A stretch of DNA of 64,000 nucleotides from Mycolicibacterium canariasense (GTDB lineage: Bacteria > Actinomycetota > Actinomycetes > Mycobacteriales > Mycobacteriaceae). The translations under genes and the position numbers were made by a program. Location of the stretch: positions 1 to 64,000 of the forward strand of contig NZ_LQOL01000023.1 of the NCBI RefSeq assembly GCF_002101555.1, written 5' to 3'. The notes beneath the pieces were generated by a model that made no database searches, had not been told where the DNA came from, and saw nothing but the letters and a program-made list of their open reading frames with translations. Positions 53,066-61,540 of this stretch are shown one piece after another (positions within the stretch are counted from its first letter, which is position 1; every line of letters begins with the position of its first letter).

Positions 53066-54898
53066 TCAGCTTAATTTGTCGGCGTTGTCCATCACCTGCC
53101 GCAGGATGTTGAGCTGGCGTTCCAGCTCGGCGATGCGGGTGTTGCGCTCGTTTTCCTCCAGCTTGGCCGACGCCAGCGTCGCCTGCAGGGATTCGTTGAG
53201 CGAACGCGACGTCTGGTTGGCGATGCCGCGGTAGTGGTCACGCAGCTGGCGTTGGATGGCGCGCAGCCGGTCCCGGGACTCCTTGTTCACCACGAACGAC
53301 ACGTCGTCGACGAACCGGCGCATATTGGTCTTGGCCTCGTTACGCACCCGCAGCATCCGGTTCTCCATGTCCTCCTTATAAGCCTTGCGGCCCAGCAGGA
53401 GTCCGGCACCCAGCGACAGTGGATTGAACATGCCCAGGCCCGCGAACGAGGTGAGCATGCCGAACATCAGCACTCCGCCGTAAGAGCCGCGCATCCCGGT
53501 GACGATCTTGTGACCGGTCTTGATCGGCTTGGCGTCCAGTCGGGCCAGGGCCTTGAACTCCCCGAGATTGGCCCCCATCTCACGCGCGCTGACATGCGGT
53601 TGTTCGATGGCGTCCAAGCCGGCTTCGGTGAAGGTGCGGGCCACCTCGGCGGCCAGCGCCTCGGCGCGTTGATAGGCCCAGACGAAGTTGTCACCGACGG
53701 CGGTGGCGATGGCCTCTTCGAGCTCCGCCCCGATCTCGGCCCAGTGATGGGTGGGATCGCAGTTGTCGATCACCCGCTCGGTGTGAGCGGTGATGTGGCG
53801 GAAGCGGTTTCGCAGATCGTGGTCGATGTCGGCGGTCAGGTCGGCGATGCCGTCGTTGAGCACCTGTTGCCACAGCGCGGTCTGCGCCAGCGCATCCTGG
53901 GCTTCCTGCTTGCGCCGTTCCAGGTCGGCGGCCAGTTTCCCGCGGGTGTCGGGATCGTTGAGTGCCGACAGTTCGGCTTCCGCCGCGAGTGCGAGATGCT
54001 CTGCGGCCGCTCTGATTTCATCGACGACGTGGTCGCGCACCCGATCGGTCTCGCGGGACATCACCTTGTCGCCGAGGAACTTGACGAGTTCGGGGAAGTT
54101 GGATTCCTCGTTGAGCTCCTTGTCGTTGAGCGAGATCGCGTGGCTGCGCAGCACCGAACTGACCGGGATCATCGGGGTGGTGATGCCGGCGCGCTGCAGG
54201 TGCGCGGTATTGGCGGCCACGATCTCGCGCCAGTGCGGGTACAGGTCGGTCTTGGTGGCCAGGATCGCGGCGACGGGTGCGATCTCGACGGCTTGGCGCA
54301 GGAAGGTCAGTTCGGGTTCGGTGAACTCCTGACTGGTGTCGCTGATCATCAGCAGCGCGTCCGCCTCGGGCAGCAGGCCCAAGGTGGCCGACAGGTGGGG
54401 CTGGCCGTGGCCGCCGACGCCGGGAGTGTCGATGAAGGTCAGGCCGTTCTTGAGCATCGGGCTGGGCACGCCGACCTCGACGCGCAGCACCTGGCGGCCC
54501 TGGGCTTGCGGGGCGTTGCGCAGATCGTTGCGCAGGTCGGCCATGTCGATGGGCACGAACTCCGGCTCACCATCGGGCCGGGCGATCGCCAGCCGGGCCG
54601 ACGGGGTCTCCGCGTAGGAGACGACGGTGGCCAGCACGGTGCTCTCGTCGTCGCCGACGCGGGCCACCGGCATGTTCAGCAGGGAGTTCAGCAGCTGGCT
54701 CTTGCCCTGTTTGAGCTGTCCGGCGATGACCACCCGGATCTGCGGGTCGGTGATCCGGTCCCGGGCGATGCGCAGGCGCTCCACCAGGTCGGGACGGTCG
54801 TGGGCGGCGGCGATCCGGGAGCTGTGGTCGATGAGCTCGACGATCACTTCGACTGTTCTGGCCGGCCTGCCGGCGGTCCGGTCCTGCGGTTGCGTCAT
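53066..54898 (-). CDS. iniA: IniA, dynamin-like membrane GTPase
   Basis: 610 residues. P-loop VIAGQLKQGKSQLLNSLLN near residue 58, DTPGVGGHGQ near 155, and TKTD near 215 are the GTPase motifs. A helical stalk follows, and a hydrophobic paddle-like pair near 475-510 (VLMFGMLTSFAGLGMFNPLS then LGAGLLLGRKAYK) should insert into membrane. A C-terminal coiled coil (RIAELERQLNILRQVMD) ends it. In M. tuberculosis IniA supports tolerance to cell-wall drugs and can fission membranes. A perfect hairpin separates it from iniB. Confidence 0.93.
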   Translation of the reverse strand: MTQPQDRTAGRPARTVEVIVELIDHSSRIAAAHDRPDLVERLRIARDRITDPQIRVVIAGQLKQGKSQLLNSLLNMPVARVGDDESTVLATVVSYAETPSARLAIARPDGEPEFVPIDMADLRNDLRNAPQAQGRQVLRVEVGVPSPMLKNGLTFIDTPGVGGHGQPHLSATLGLLPEADALLMISDTSQEFTEPELTFLRQAVEIAPVAAILATKTDLYPHWREIVAANTAHLQRAGITTPMIPVSSVLRSHAISLNDKELNEESNFPELVKFLGDKVMSRETDRVRDHVVDEIRAAAEHLALAAEAELSALNDPDTRGKLAADLERRKQEAQDALAQTALWQQVLNDGIADLTADIDHDLRNRFRHITAHTERVIDNCDPTHHWAEIGAELEEAIATAVGDNFVWAYQRAEALAAEVARTFTEAGLDAIEQPHVSAREMGANLGEFKALARLDAKPIKTGHKIVTGMRGSYGGVLMFGMLTSFAGLGMFNPLSLGAGLLLGRKAYKEDMENRMLRVRNEAKTNMRRFVDDVSFVVNKESRDRLRAIQRQLRDHYRGIANQTSRSLNESLQATLASAKLEENERNTRIAELERQLNILRQVMDNADKLS

Positions 54899-54939
54899 GT
54901 CGTCCTCTCCTGACCCATCAAAGGCTATGCGCGCCGAAA

Positions 54940-54963
54940 GGCGGGGACCTTGTGGTCCCCGCC
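54940..54963. terminator. hairpin between iniB and iniA
   Basis: GGCGGGGACC (54940-54949) and GGTCCCCGCC (54954-54963) with a TTGT loop, 13 bases after the iniB stop on the minus strand. No T-run follows. It may be a partial terminator or mRNA-end stabiliser that sets iniA-iniC lower than iniB. Confidence 0.6.
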
Positions 54964-54976
54964 CATCGGGTGTCGA

Positions 54977-55996
54977 TCAGAATGCGTGGAAATCGGTGTG
55001 CGGCTCGATGTTGGTGGTGTTGTGCAGATCGGTATCGGCGTAGGTGTTGATGCCGCCGGCCTGGTGCACCGACTCGTCGGTCACCGTGGTGTGCACCGAG
55101 CTGTCCTCGTGCACCGAGCTGTCGATCGTCGAGTGCCCGCTCACCGAGGTGGTGGTCGACGTGTGGCTGGAGCTGTCTACCACGTTGGTGTTGCCGCTGT
55201 CGACGTTGGTCGAGCCGTGGCTGTCGTTGATCACGATGCTGCCACCGCTGCCCCCGCTGCCGCCGCTGGCGTGGCCGCCACCCAGGATGCCGCCGCCGGC
55301 GCTGGCCCCGCCGCCGTTGCCGCCGCTGGTGTCGACGTCCTTGATGACAGGCCCGCTGTTGTGCGAGATGACGTCCCCGCCCGCGGTCTGCGAGCTGTCG
55401 TGCACCTGGTTGCCGGCGCCGACGATCACCGGGGAATGGCTGCCGGTCAGCACGTCGTGGACGTTGGTGTTGCCGTCACCGACGGTGTTGTCGTGACCGG
55501 TGGTGACGGTGCCGGTGTTGGTGCCGTCGACCACCACGCCGCCGTTGGTGGCGGTCGTCGTGGTGGTGGTCTTGCTGCCGAACAGCGTGATGTCACCGAA
55601 GCCGAGGTTGACCGCGCCCTGCTGGGCGTTGGCGCCGGCGTCCTGGTTGGGGCTGAACACCGGCACGTCGTTATGGCTGGCGAAGTCGGTGTTGTTGTGG
55701 CTGGCGAAATCGGTCTGCGGCGCGAAGGTCGGCGCCGAGGTGTAGGAGGTCTGCGGCGAGAACGGGGAGGCGAAGCTGTGGTAGCTCGACACCGCGCTCT
55801 GCAGGCCGTACACCGGATCACCGTTGCCCAGGGCCACGCCGGCCGGTGCGACGCTGGCCGCGACCGACGCGAGCTGGGCGGCGCTGACGTTCGGCAGGCC
55901 GGCATCGCGCATGGCCTGGTCGGGGTCGGCCACGAAGGCCGCCGCGACGTCGGGGCTGCGGAACAGGTCGAGGATGTAGTCGATCAGAGTGGTCAT
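54977..55996 (-). CDS. iniB: IniB, Gly/Ser/Thr-rich protein with IniB N-terminal domain
   Basis: 339 residues from the ATG at 55996, with AAAGG upstream. The N-terminal domain (1-55) reads TLIDYILDLFRSPDVAAAF and DPDQAMRDAGLPNVSAAQL. Then comes a low-complexity region with SHNNTDFASHND, Gly-rich GGNGGGASAGGGILGGGHAS and Thr/His/Asp-rich repeats (NTNVVDSSSHTSTTTSVSGH), as in M. tuberculosis IniB. No signal peptide or enzymatic motif. It is first in the ini operon; TTAGGGG repeats lie upstream. Confidence 0.9.
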   Translation of the reverse strand: MTTLIDYILDLFRSPDVAAAFVADPDQAMRDAGLPNVSAAQLASVAASVAPAGVALGNGDPVYGLQSAVSSYHSFASPFSPQTSYTSAPTFAPQTDFASHNNTDFASHNDVPVFSPNQDAGANAQQGAVNLGFGDITLFGSKTTTTTTATNGGVVVDGTNTGTVTTGHDNTVGDGNTNVHDVLTGSHSPVIVGAGNQVHDSSQTAGGDVISHNSGPVIKDVDTSGGNGGGASAGGGILGGGHASGGSGGSGGSIVINDSHGSTNVDSGNTNVVDSSSHTSTTTSVSGHSTIDSSVHEDSSVHTTVTDESVHQAGGINTYADTDLHNTTNIEPHTDFHAF

Positions 55997-56112
55997 CGGA
56001 GTGCCTTTCATTCGGTGGTCTTCTGTCTGTTTCCGGGTGGTCCGGCGAACTGACAACAACGTTATGGATTTCGCCCTGCGGCTGGAACGGGGCCGAAACC
56101 CCTGCTTTCAGA

Positions 56113-56170
56113 ACCCCCGTCGGGGGTATAGGGGGTGCGCCCGTTAGGGGGTTAGGGGGTCGTTGGGGTT
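56113..56170. promoter_or_regulatory. GGGGG-type repeats in the iniB promoter region
   Basis: A perfect dyad ACCCCCG-T-CGGGGGT (56113-56127) is followed by TAGGGGG at 56129, 56145 and 56153 on the plus strand (spacing 16 and 8). A weaker TTGGGG follows at about 56164. The cluster lies 115-175 bases upstream of iniB. A similar cluster lies before the IniB-like gene. Confidence 0.6.
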
Positions 56171-56187
56171 GACACTATCCGGACACG

Positions 56188-56223
56188 AAAAAGCCCGCTC
56201 CCTTGCAGGTGAGCGGGCTTTTT
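56188..56223. terminator. intrinsic terminator between the IniB-like gene and iniB
   Basis: AAAAAGCCCGCTC (56188-56200) and GAGCGGGCTTTTT (56211-56223) form a perfect stem with a 10-base loop and A/T runs on both sides. It lies just after the IniB-like gene's stop on the minus strand and should end that transcript, keeping iniBAC separate. Confidence 0.9.
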
Positions 56224-56230
56224 GAAGGGT

Positions 56231-56752
56231 TCAGCCGAAGATGTCGAATCCTCCGTCGTCGATCGGCGTGTGGTGATCGCCGCCGACATCGGGGTTCCAG
56301 TGGGTGTCCAGACCCGTGTCGACCACGGGCACGTCGTCGACCGGATGGAGATCTTCAGCAAAGTTCGGCATGTCGGGTGAGTAGTCGTCGACGACAGCGG
56401 GCACGCTGTGCTCGAACGCGTCGGCCGGGGCCACCGCCGAGTGCGGATCATCGGTCACCACGACCGGGACGTGATCGCTGACGGCACCGAAATCACCGAA
56501 CGCGTCGAAGGCGGCCGTCGCGGCGCCGCTGGCCCAGATGTTGTCCCCGGAGTCCACTAGGTCGGCACCGCCGGTGGGCACCGCCGCCGAGAGCGACTCG
56601 CTGACCACGGGGATCAGATGGTTGACGTCGGCGGTGGTCACATCCGTGAGATGAGCGTCGGCGATCGCCTGGCCGGGGTCGGCGGCGTAGCGTGCCGCGG
56701 CGTCGGGATCACGTACCAGGGACATGACGAAGTCCAGCAGTTCGTTTGCCAT
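56231..56752 (-). CDS. second IniB N-terminal-domain protein (Rv0340-like)
   Basis: 173 residues from the ATG at 56752, with AAGGAGGGCGATCC upstream. The N-terminus MANELLDFVMSLVRDPDAAA and DPGQAIADAHL aligns with IniB's LIDYILDLFRSPD/DPDQAM region, so the two share the IniB N-terminal domain. The rest is acidic, with PVVVTDDPHSAVAPADAF and VDDVPVVDTGLDTHWNPDVG. No signal peptide. Its position upstream of iniB matches Rv0340. A strong terminator follows, and TTAGGGG repeats precede it. Confidence 0.8.
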   Translation of the reverse strand: MANELLDFVMSLVRDPDAAARYAADPGQAIADAHLTDVTTADVNHLIPVVSESLSAAVPTGGADLVDSGDNIWASGAATAAFDAFGDFGAVSDHVPVVVTDDPHSAVAPADAFEHSVPAVVDDYSPDMPNFAEDLHPVDDVPVVDTGLDTHWNPDVGGDHHTPIDDGGFDIFG

Positions 56753-56847
56753 CGGATCGCCCTCCTTTCTCCTGTGAGTTGGCTTCGATGCTATCGATGC
56801 ACGTCGCGGCACAAATCGGTGCCGAGCCCACCTCGCCGATCACACCA

Positions 56848-56887
56848 TTAGGGGATGCCCCATTAGGGGTTTCGACACGTTAGGGGG
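56848..56887. promoter_or_regulatory. TTAGGGG repeat cluster upstream of the IniB-like gene
   Basis: TTAGGGG at 56848 and 56863 and TTAGGGGG at 56880, all on the plus strand, spaced 15 and 17 bases. They sit in the 200-base gap between the IniB-like gene (minus) and the divergent Hsp70-like gene (plus), so either could be controlled. The same motif is upstream of iniB. Confidence 0.65.
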
Positions 56888-56952
56888 ATTGCCGCGGACC
56901 GCCGTCGGCTGCCACTAAGGTGAGGGCGTCACGACTCTCGACAGGAGATCAC

Positions 56953-58746
56953 ATGGGCGACTCTCTCGGGTTGTCGATCGGTGTCACGAATCTGGTGGCC
57001 GCGCGCGAAGGCCGGCCGCCGGTGGTGCGTCGCGCGGTGCTGACCCTGTTCAACGACCGCGCGCCCGAGGTGGGTGTGCCTTCAGAAAACGCCAGAGCGA
57101 ACCCCCATCTGAATCAGCCCGGTCTGGTGCTGGGCGGATTCGTGGACCGCGTGGGCGACCCGGTCCCGCTGGTCGCCTCCGACGGGTCGTCGCACCGCGG
57201 TGACCAGGTGCTCGCCGAGGCGCTGGACGCGATGGCCCACACCGTCGGCGGTGGCTCACCCATCACCATCGCCGCACCGGCACAGTGGAGCCCGGCCGCG
57301 GTCTCCGCGTTGCAGGTCGCGTTGCGCGCCAAGCCGGGCCTGTCCTCGGCGACCGTCGTTCCCGACTCGGTGGCCGCCCTCGCCGGTCTGCGCAGCGGGC
57401 CGGGCCTGCCCGGGCAGGGCGTCGTCGTACTGGTCGATCTGGGCGGCAGCGGTACCAGCATCACGCTCGCCGACGCGGGCGCGAACCTGGCCCCGTTGGG
57501 AACCACGCAGCGCTACCCCGACTTCTCCGGCGATCAGATCGACCAGGCCTTGCTCAACCACGTCATCGCCGGCATCGCCGAGGCCGGTAACGCCGATCCC
57601 GCCGGCACGGCGGCGGTGGGTTCACTCGGCAGGCTGCGCGAGGAGTGCCGCCGGGCCAAGGAGCGGTTGTCCGCCGAGACCGCCACCGTGGTGCCCGCCG
57701 AACTGCCCGGGTTCACCTCCGATGTGCGGGTGACCCGTCCCGAGCTGGAGCAACTGATCTCCGGACCGCTGGACGGCTTGCTCAACGCGGTGGACGAAGT
57801 GTTGCAGCGCAACAGGATTCCGGTTTCCAGCGTGTCGGCGATCGCCACGGTCGGCGGCGGCGCAGCGATTCCGTTGGTCACCCAGCGGCTGTCCGAACGG
57901 TTGCAGGCACCGGTGATCACCACGCCGTACGCTCAGGTCAACACCGCCGTCGGCGCGGCACTGGTGGCCGGGCTGGCCTCCGAAGCCGCTGCCGCAACGG
58001 GTTTGGCGCCGGCCGCGGCCCCGGACGCCGCGCCCACCGGTCTGGCCCCGACCATGGGCTGGGCCGGGGCAGGTGACGCCGCAGGGGCACCTCCGACGGC
58101 GGCAGCACCGGGATTGGCCTGGTCGCAGGACAATCCGATTCAAGCCGGCGAGCCGGTGCCCTACGAGGGACCCGATTACGCCACCGGTTTCACCGATGCC
58201 AGGCCCGAGGTGGCCTTCACCCATGAGGACGAACCGCAGGGCGAGGCGGCCGCACCGCTGCCCTGGTACAAACGCCCCCCGCTGCTCTTCGGCGCGGCCG
58301 CCGCGGCGGTCCTGCTGGCCGGTGGTGGGCTGGCCATCACCCTGACCGGTACCAGCGAACCGGGCGGAACGGTGATCGAGACGGCCACCAGCTTCTCCAC
58401 CCAACCGGGCCAGAGCACCGAGCCGGTGGTCACCGAGCCGCAGACCGTGACCGTGACCGGGTCCGACGGGCTGGTCACCACCTCCGAGGTGCCGCCACCG
58501 CCACCCCCGAGCACGACCACGACCACGACCACCACGCCGTCGACCACCAGCTCGACCACGACGACGACCACTACGACCACCACCACGACGACCACGACCA
58601 CCACCACGACTCCGCCCACCACCACGACGACCACGACCCAGCCGCCGACCACGACCACCACGAAGCCTCCGACCACCTCGGCCGCACCGCCGACCACGAC
58701 AGCCGCGCCGCCGACCACCACCGTGGTCCAGTCCGGTAGCGCATAA
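56953..58746 (+). CDS. membrane-anchored Hsp70/actin-like protein with Thr-rich tail
   Basis: 597 residues from the ATG at 56953, with ACAGGAG upstream. Residues ~1-350 form an Hsp70-type ATPase: SLGLSIGVTNLVAAREG at the start, VVLVDLGGSGTSITLADAG near 160, ECRRAKERLSAET near 240, and AIATVGGGAAIPLVTQRL near 300. There is no substrate-binding domain. A Pro/Ala-rich linker leads to one membrane helix (~440-465, LLFGAAAAAVLLAGGGLAIT), then an outside tail of nearly pure Thr/Pro/Ser (about 75 residues) ending VVQSGSA. The ATPase faces the cytoplasm. The regulator gene follows after 8 bases, so they are probably one operon. Role unknown. Confidence 0.8.
   Translation: MGDSLGLSIGVTNLVAAREGRPPVVRRAVLTLFNDRAPEVGVPSENARANPHLNQPGLVLGGFVDRVGDPVPLVASDGSSHRGDQVLAEALDAMAHTVGGGSPITIAAPAQWSPAAVSALQVALRAKPGLSSATVVPDSVAALAGLRSGPGLPGQGVVVLVDLGGSGTSITLADAGANLAPLGTTQRYPDFSGDQIDQALLNHVIAGIAEAGNADPAGTAAVGSLGRLREECRRAKERLSAETATVVPAELPGFTSDVRVTRPELEQLISGPLDGLLNAVDEVLQRNRIPVSSVSAIATVGGGAAIPLVTQRLSERLQAPVITTPYAQVNTAVGAALVAGLASEAAAATGLAPAAAPDAAPTGLAPTMGWAGAGDAAGAPPTAAAPGLAWSQDNPIQAGEPVPYEGPDYATGFTDARPEVAFTHEDEPQGEAAAPLPWYKRPPLLFGAAAAAVLLAGGGLAITLTGTSEPGGTVIETATSFSTQPGQSTEPVVTEPQTVTVTGSDGLVTTSEVPPPPPPSTTTTTTTTPSTTSSTTTTTTTTTTTTTTTTTTTPPTTTTTTTQPPTTTTTKPPTTSAAPPTTTAAPPTTTVVQSGSA
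58510..58733 (+). repeat. ACC/ACG-rich low-complexity tract (Thr tail)
   Basis: A long run of threonine codons (ACC, ACG) mixed with CCG/CCC encodes the external tail of the Hsp70-like protein. Such tracts can slip in replication, so length may vary between strains. Confidence 0.85.
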
Positions 58747-58754
58747 CCGAACCG

Positions 58755-61235
58755 ATGGGCTCAGCCGTGCGACGCAACGGGGCGAGCTCCGCCGATCCGC
58801 TCGCCGGCCTGATCGAAGCGCCGACCAGGCCGGCCAAGGTGCTGGTGTCCGGGGGGATCGGCACCGGTAAGACCACACGGGTCACCGAGGTGCGCACCGC
58901 GCTGCGCGACGCCGGCCGGCCGGTGTTGTCCTGGGTGCCGGACGAATCCGAAATCGATGGTGCGGCAATCGTCATCGACGACGCCGAACTGCTCGACGAC
59001 GCTGCGCTGATCCGGTTGACGACACTGGTCGAACGCCCGGAGCTGACCATCGTCGTCGCGGCCGCACCGCTGGCGCACCGGGACGCGCTGGGCAATCTGG
59101 CCACGGCCTTGGCCCGGGAGAATCCGGTCGTCACGCTCGGACCCCTGTCACTCGACGAATTCCCTTCGCTGCCACATGAATTGGTGCGTGCCGTACAGGC
59201 CGCCACTTCCGGACTGCCCTTCCTGGTGGCACCCGCCGCCGCGGCCGTCGGGGCACCGGACACCGACTCCGCAGCGGCCGCCATCGGCACCGCGACGCGG
59301 GTCGCCCTGGTGGAACGACTGCACCGGCTGAGCCGACCGGTGCTCGACGCCTTGCTGTTGTGCTCGCTGAGCCCGGGTCTCGGCGCCGACGACATCGCCG
59401 CCGCGCTGCGCATCGACGCCGAGCAGGCCGGGCGCGTGATGGATCACGCCCGCGCCACCGGACTCATCGACCCGGCGCATCGCCGGCCGTTCCTGGGCAT
59501 CCTGCACCGCGCGGTGGCCGAAATCCTCGGGTCGGCCCGGCATCATGACGACGAGACCGCGCTACTGCGGTCGCAATCCGAGATGGGAACGCTCTCAACG
59601 GATTTAGCCCTGCGCATGGCAGAGCACGGATTGCGCGACACCCTGCTGGCCGACGCGCTGATCACGCTTGCCACCGAGCAGCGCAGCCAGCCGGCGCGAG
59701 CGGCCCGGCTGTTCCGCGCGGCGGCCGACGCCGGAGCGGGCCCTCGCGCGCACAGCGCCGGGCTGGCCGACGCCCTGGCCATGACGGGTGACTGCGCGAC
59801 CGCGGCCCGGCTGGCCGACGACCTGCTCGGTTCCTCCGACGCGGCCGAACGCGCGGCCGCGGTCCGGATCGCCGCCAGCATCGCCGCCCACGACGGCGCG
59901 GCCGGGCAGGCCGCCGATCTGTTCCGCTGGCTCGGCCCGTACCCCGACGCCGTGGTCGGGTCCGCCGCGGCGATCGTGGCCGTCGGCACCGGCGACGCCG
60001 CGTCGGCCCGTGCCGCGCTGGCCGTCGAGGACACCGGCCCGCCGACGTCGACGGCGCGGGCGGCCCGCACTTTGGCGGTCGGGTTGCTGGCCACCCTGGA
60101 CCAGCCCTATGCCACCGCGATCGGGCGGTTGAGCCAGGCAATCACCGCCGAGCGCACCTATGCCGGTGTCGCGCCGGACAGCCCGGCGGCGCTGGTCACC
60201 CTCGCCGCGCTGCACGGCGGCGATCCGGTGCGGGCGCGCAGCATCATCGCCCGTGCCGCCGGCACCGACTCGGCCGACGACCACGGATTCACCGCGGCCC
60301 GGCACCGGCTGCTGCTCGGCTGGGTGCGCATGCAGGACGGCCAGTTGAGCGCGGCGAACGCCGATGTGGCGGCCATACCGTCGGCACCGCACCGCCGGGA
60401 CGCGCTCTGGGCGGCGGCGCTGCGTACCGCGATCGCGCGGCGCAGTGGTGACGGCGGCGCGGTGCAGAAGTACTGGTATGCCGCGGTGGAGGTACTGGCC
60501 GAGTACTCGCTGGACGTCTACTGCACGCTGCCGCTGGGCGAGGTGTGGGTGGCCGCGGCGCGGCTGCGCCAGGTCGACCGGATTCAGCATCACGTCGACG
60601 AGGCGTTCGGCCTGCTCGCCGCGCTCGGTAACCCGGTGCTGTGGTCGGTGCCGCTGCACTGGGCCGGCGTGCATGCCGGCATCCTGGCCAACTCCCCCGA
60701 GGCGGTCGCCCCGCACGGTCAGGCGCTGGCCGCCGCGGCCGGGCAGAGCCCGTTCGCCCGCAGCCTGGCCACCGCGGGCCGCAGCTGGCTGCGGGTGCTG
60801 GCCAATCAGGTCGATCCCGAAGAGGTGACGGCCGCCGCGCGTGGCCTGGCCCGGTTCGGGCTGACCTGGGACGCCACCCGGCTGGCCAGTCAGGCGGCGC
60901 TGCACACACCGGACGGCAAGGTGTCGGGGGCGATGTTGCAGCTCGCCCGCGACCTGAAATCCGATGTGGCAGAGGATGCCATTCCCAGCGCCCCGACCCG
61001 CGCCCCGGCGGAGCCGGGGCAATCGATGCCGACGTGGGCGCGGTTGTCGGACCGGGAGCGCGAGGTGGCCGAGCTGGTGCTGCAGGGCATGCCGTACCGC
61101 GATATCGGGAACCAGCTGCTGATCTCGGCCAAGACGGTGGAGCACCACGTGGCGCGGATCCGCCGCCGGCTCGGGGCCGAATCGCGCTCGGAGATGCTGT
61201 CCATGTTGCGGGCCCTGGTGGGTCCGCAGGGCTGA
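58755..61235 (+). CDS. iniR: IniR-like MalT/LuxR-family regulator (LAL type)
   Basis: 826 residues. N-terminal ATPase: Walker A SGGIGTGKTTRVTEV near residue 35 and Walker B AIVIDDAELLDD near 75. A long helical (TPR-like) middle follows. The C-terminal LuxR HTH (~765-820) is LSDREREVAELVLQGMPYRD, IGNQLLISAKTVEHHVARIR in order. This is the STAND-type MalT layout. Position beside the ini genes and etfD matches Rv0339c (IniR), reported to activate iniBAC. It is probably co-transcribed with the Hsp70-like gene. The symbol is given by family and synteny. Confidence 0.8.
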   Translation: MGSAVRRNGASSADPLAGLIEAPTRPAKVLVSGGIGTGKTTRVTEVRTALRDAGRPVLSWVPDESEIDGAAIVIDDAELLDDAALIRLTTLVERPELTIVVAAAPLAHRDALGNLATALARENPVVTLGPLSLDEFPSLPHELVRAVQAATSGLPFLVAPAAAAVGAPDTDSAAAAIGTATRVALVERLHRLSRPVLDALLLCSLSPGLGADDIAAALRIDAEQAGRVMDHARATGLIDPAHRRPFLGILHRAVAEILGSARHHDDETALLRSQSEMGTLSTDLALRMAEHGLRDTLLADALITLATEQRSQPARAARLFRAAADAGAGPRAHSAGLADALAMTGDCATAARLADDLLGSSDAAERAAAVRIAASIAAHDGAAGQAADLFRWLGPYPDAVVGSAAAIVAVGTGDAASARAALAVEDTGPPTSTARAARTLAVGLLATLDQPYATAIGRLSQAITAERTYAGVAPDSPAALVTLAALHGGDPVRARSIIARAAGTDSADDHGFTAARHRLLLGWVRMQDGQLSAANADVAAIPSAPHRRDALWAAALRTAIARRSGDGGAVQKYWYAAVEVLAEYSLDVYCTLPLGEVWVAAARLRQVDRIQHHVDEAFGLLAALGNPVLWSVPLHWAGVHAGILANSPEAVAPHGQALAAAAGQSPFARSLATAGRSWLRVLANQVDPEEVTAAARGLARFGLTWDATRLASQAALHTPDGKVSGAMLQLARDLKSDVAEDAIPSAPTRAPAEPGQSMPTWARLSDREREVAELVLQGMPYRDIGNQLLISAKTVEHHVARIRRRLGAESRSEMLSMLRALVGPQG

Positions 61236-61414
61236 CGGCGCCTCGTCGCAACTGTGGCAACCGCCACAGCGGGTGGTTTGCCAGACCCCGGCGTCGACCG
61301 TTCCGCTGGCGCCGTTACACAGACATCGTCCGGTGTCACCAAGACTTTTCCGGTACCGGCGGACCGGGTATCCGGGCGCCCGTCGGCCGCCCATCGAGGT
61401 GACATATGACCTAC

Positions 61415-61433
61415 TTAGGTCAGCCTTGCTAGC
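61415..61433. promoter_or_regulatory. partial iron-box-like sequence
   Basis: TTAGGTCAGCCTTGCTAGC agrees with the first half of the mycobacterial IdeR consensus (TTAGGTTAGSCT) but the second half is poor, about 11 of 19 positions. Weak site or chance. Confidence 0.35.
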
Positions 61434-61478
61434 GGGGCTTCCGGGGCGGATGCAACTATGAGCAGGCATCTAGCCTAA

Positions 61479-61523
61479 GTTACTGGCGAGTAACACACCT
61501 TAAGTTACCTTTGAGTAACTTAA
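61479..61523. promoter_or_regulatory. two palindromic operators before etfD
   Basis: GTTACT-GGCG-AGTAAC (61479-61494) and TTAAGTTAC-CTTTGA-GTAACTTAA (arms 61500-61508 and 61515-61523). Both share the form GTTAC...GTAAC and together read like a TetR-type double operator, 18-60 bases from the etfD start. Confidence 0.75.
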
Positions 61524-61540
61524 ACCACGGGAGGCGCACG

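Larger units (their letters stand above)
61236..61540. other. 305-base intergenic region upstream of etfD
   Basis: No gene is supported. It holds an imperfect hairpin at about 61256-61282 (GGCAACCGCC / GGTGGTTTGCC) that may end the regulator transcript. It also holds an IdeR-like sequence at 61415-61433 and two palindromes at 61479-61523, immediately before the etfD ribosome site (GGGAGG at about 61529). Confidence 0.6.

Noticed and set aside
58510..58733. Repetitive ACC/ACG tract considered as CRISPR or VNTR
   Set aside because: It is a continuous Thr/Pro coding tail within an intact gene; no spacer structure.
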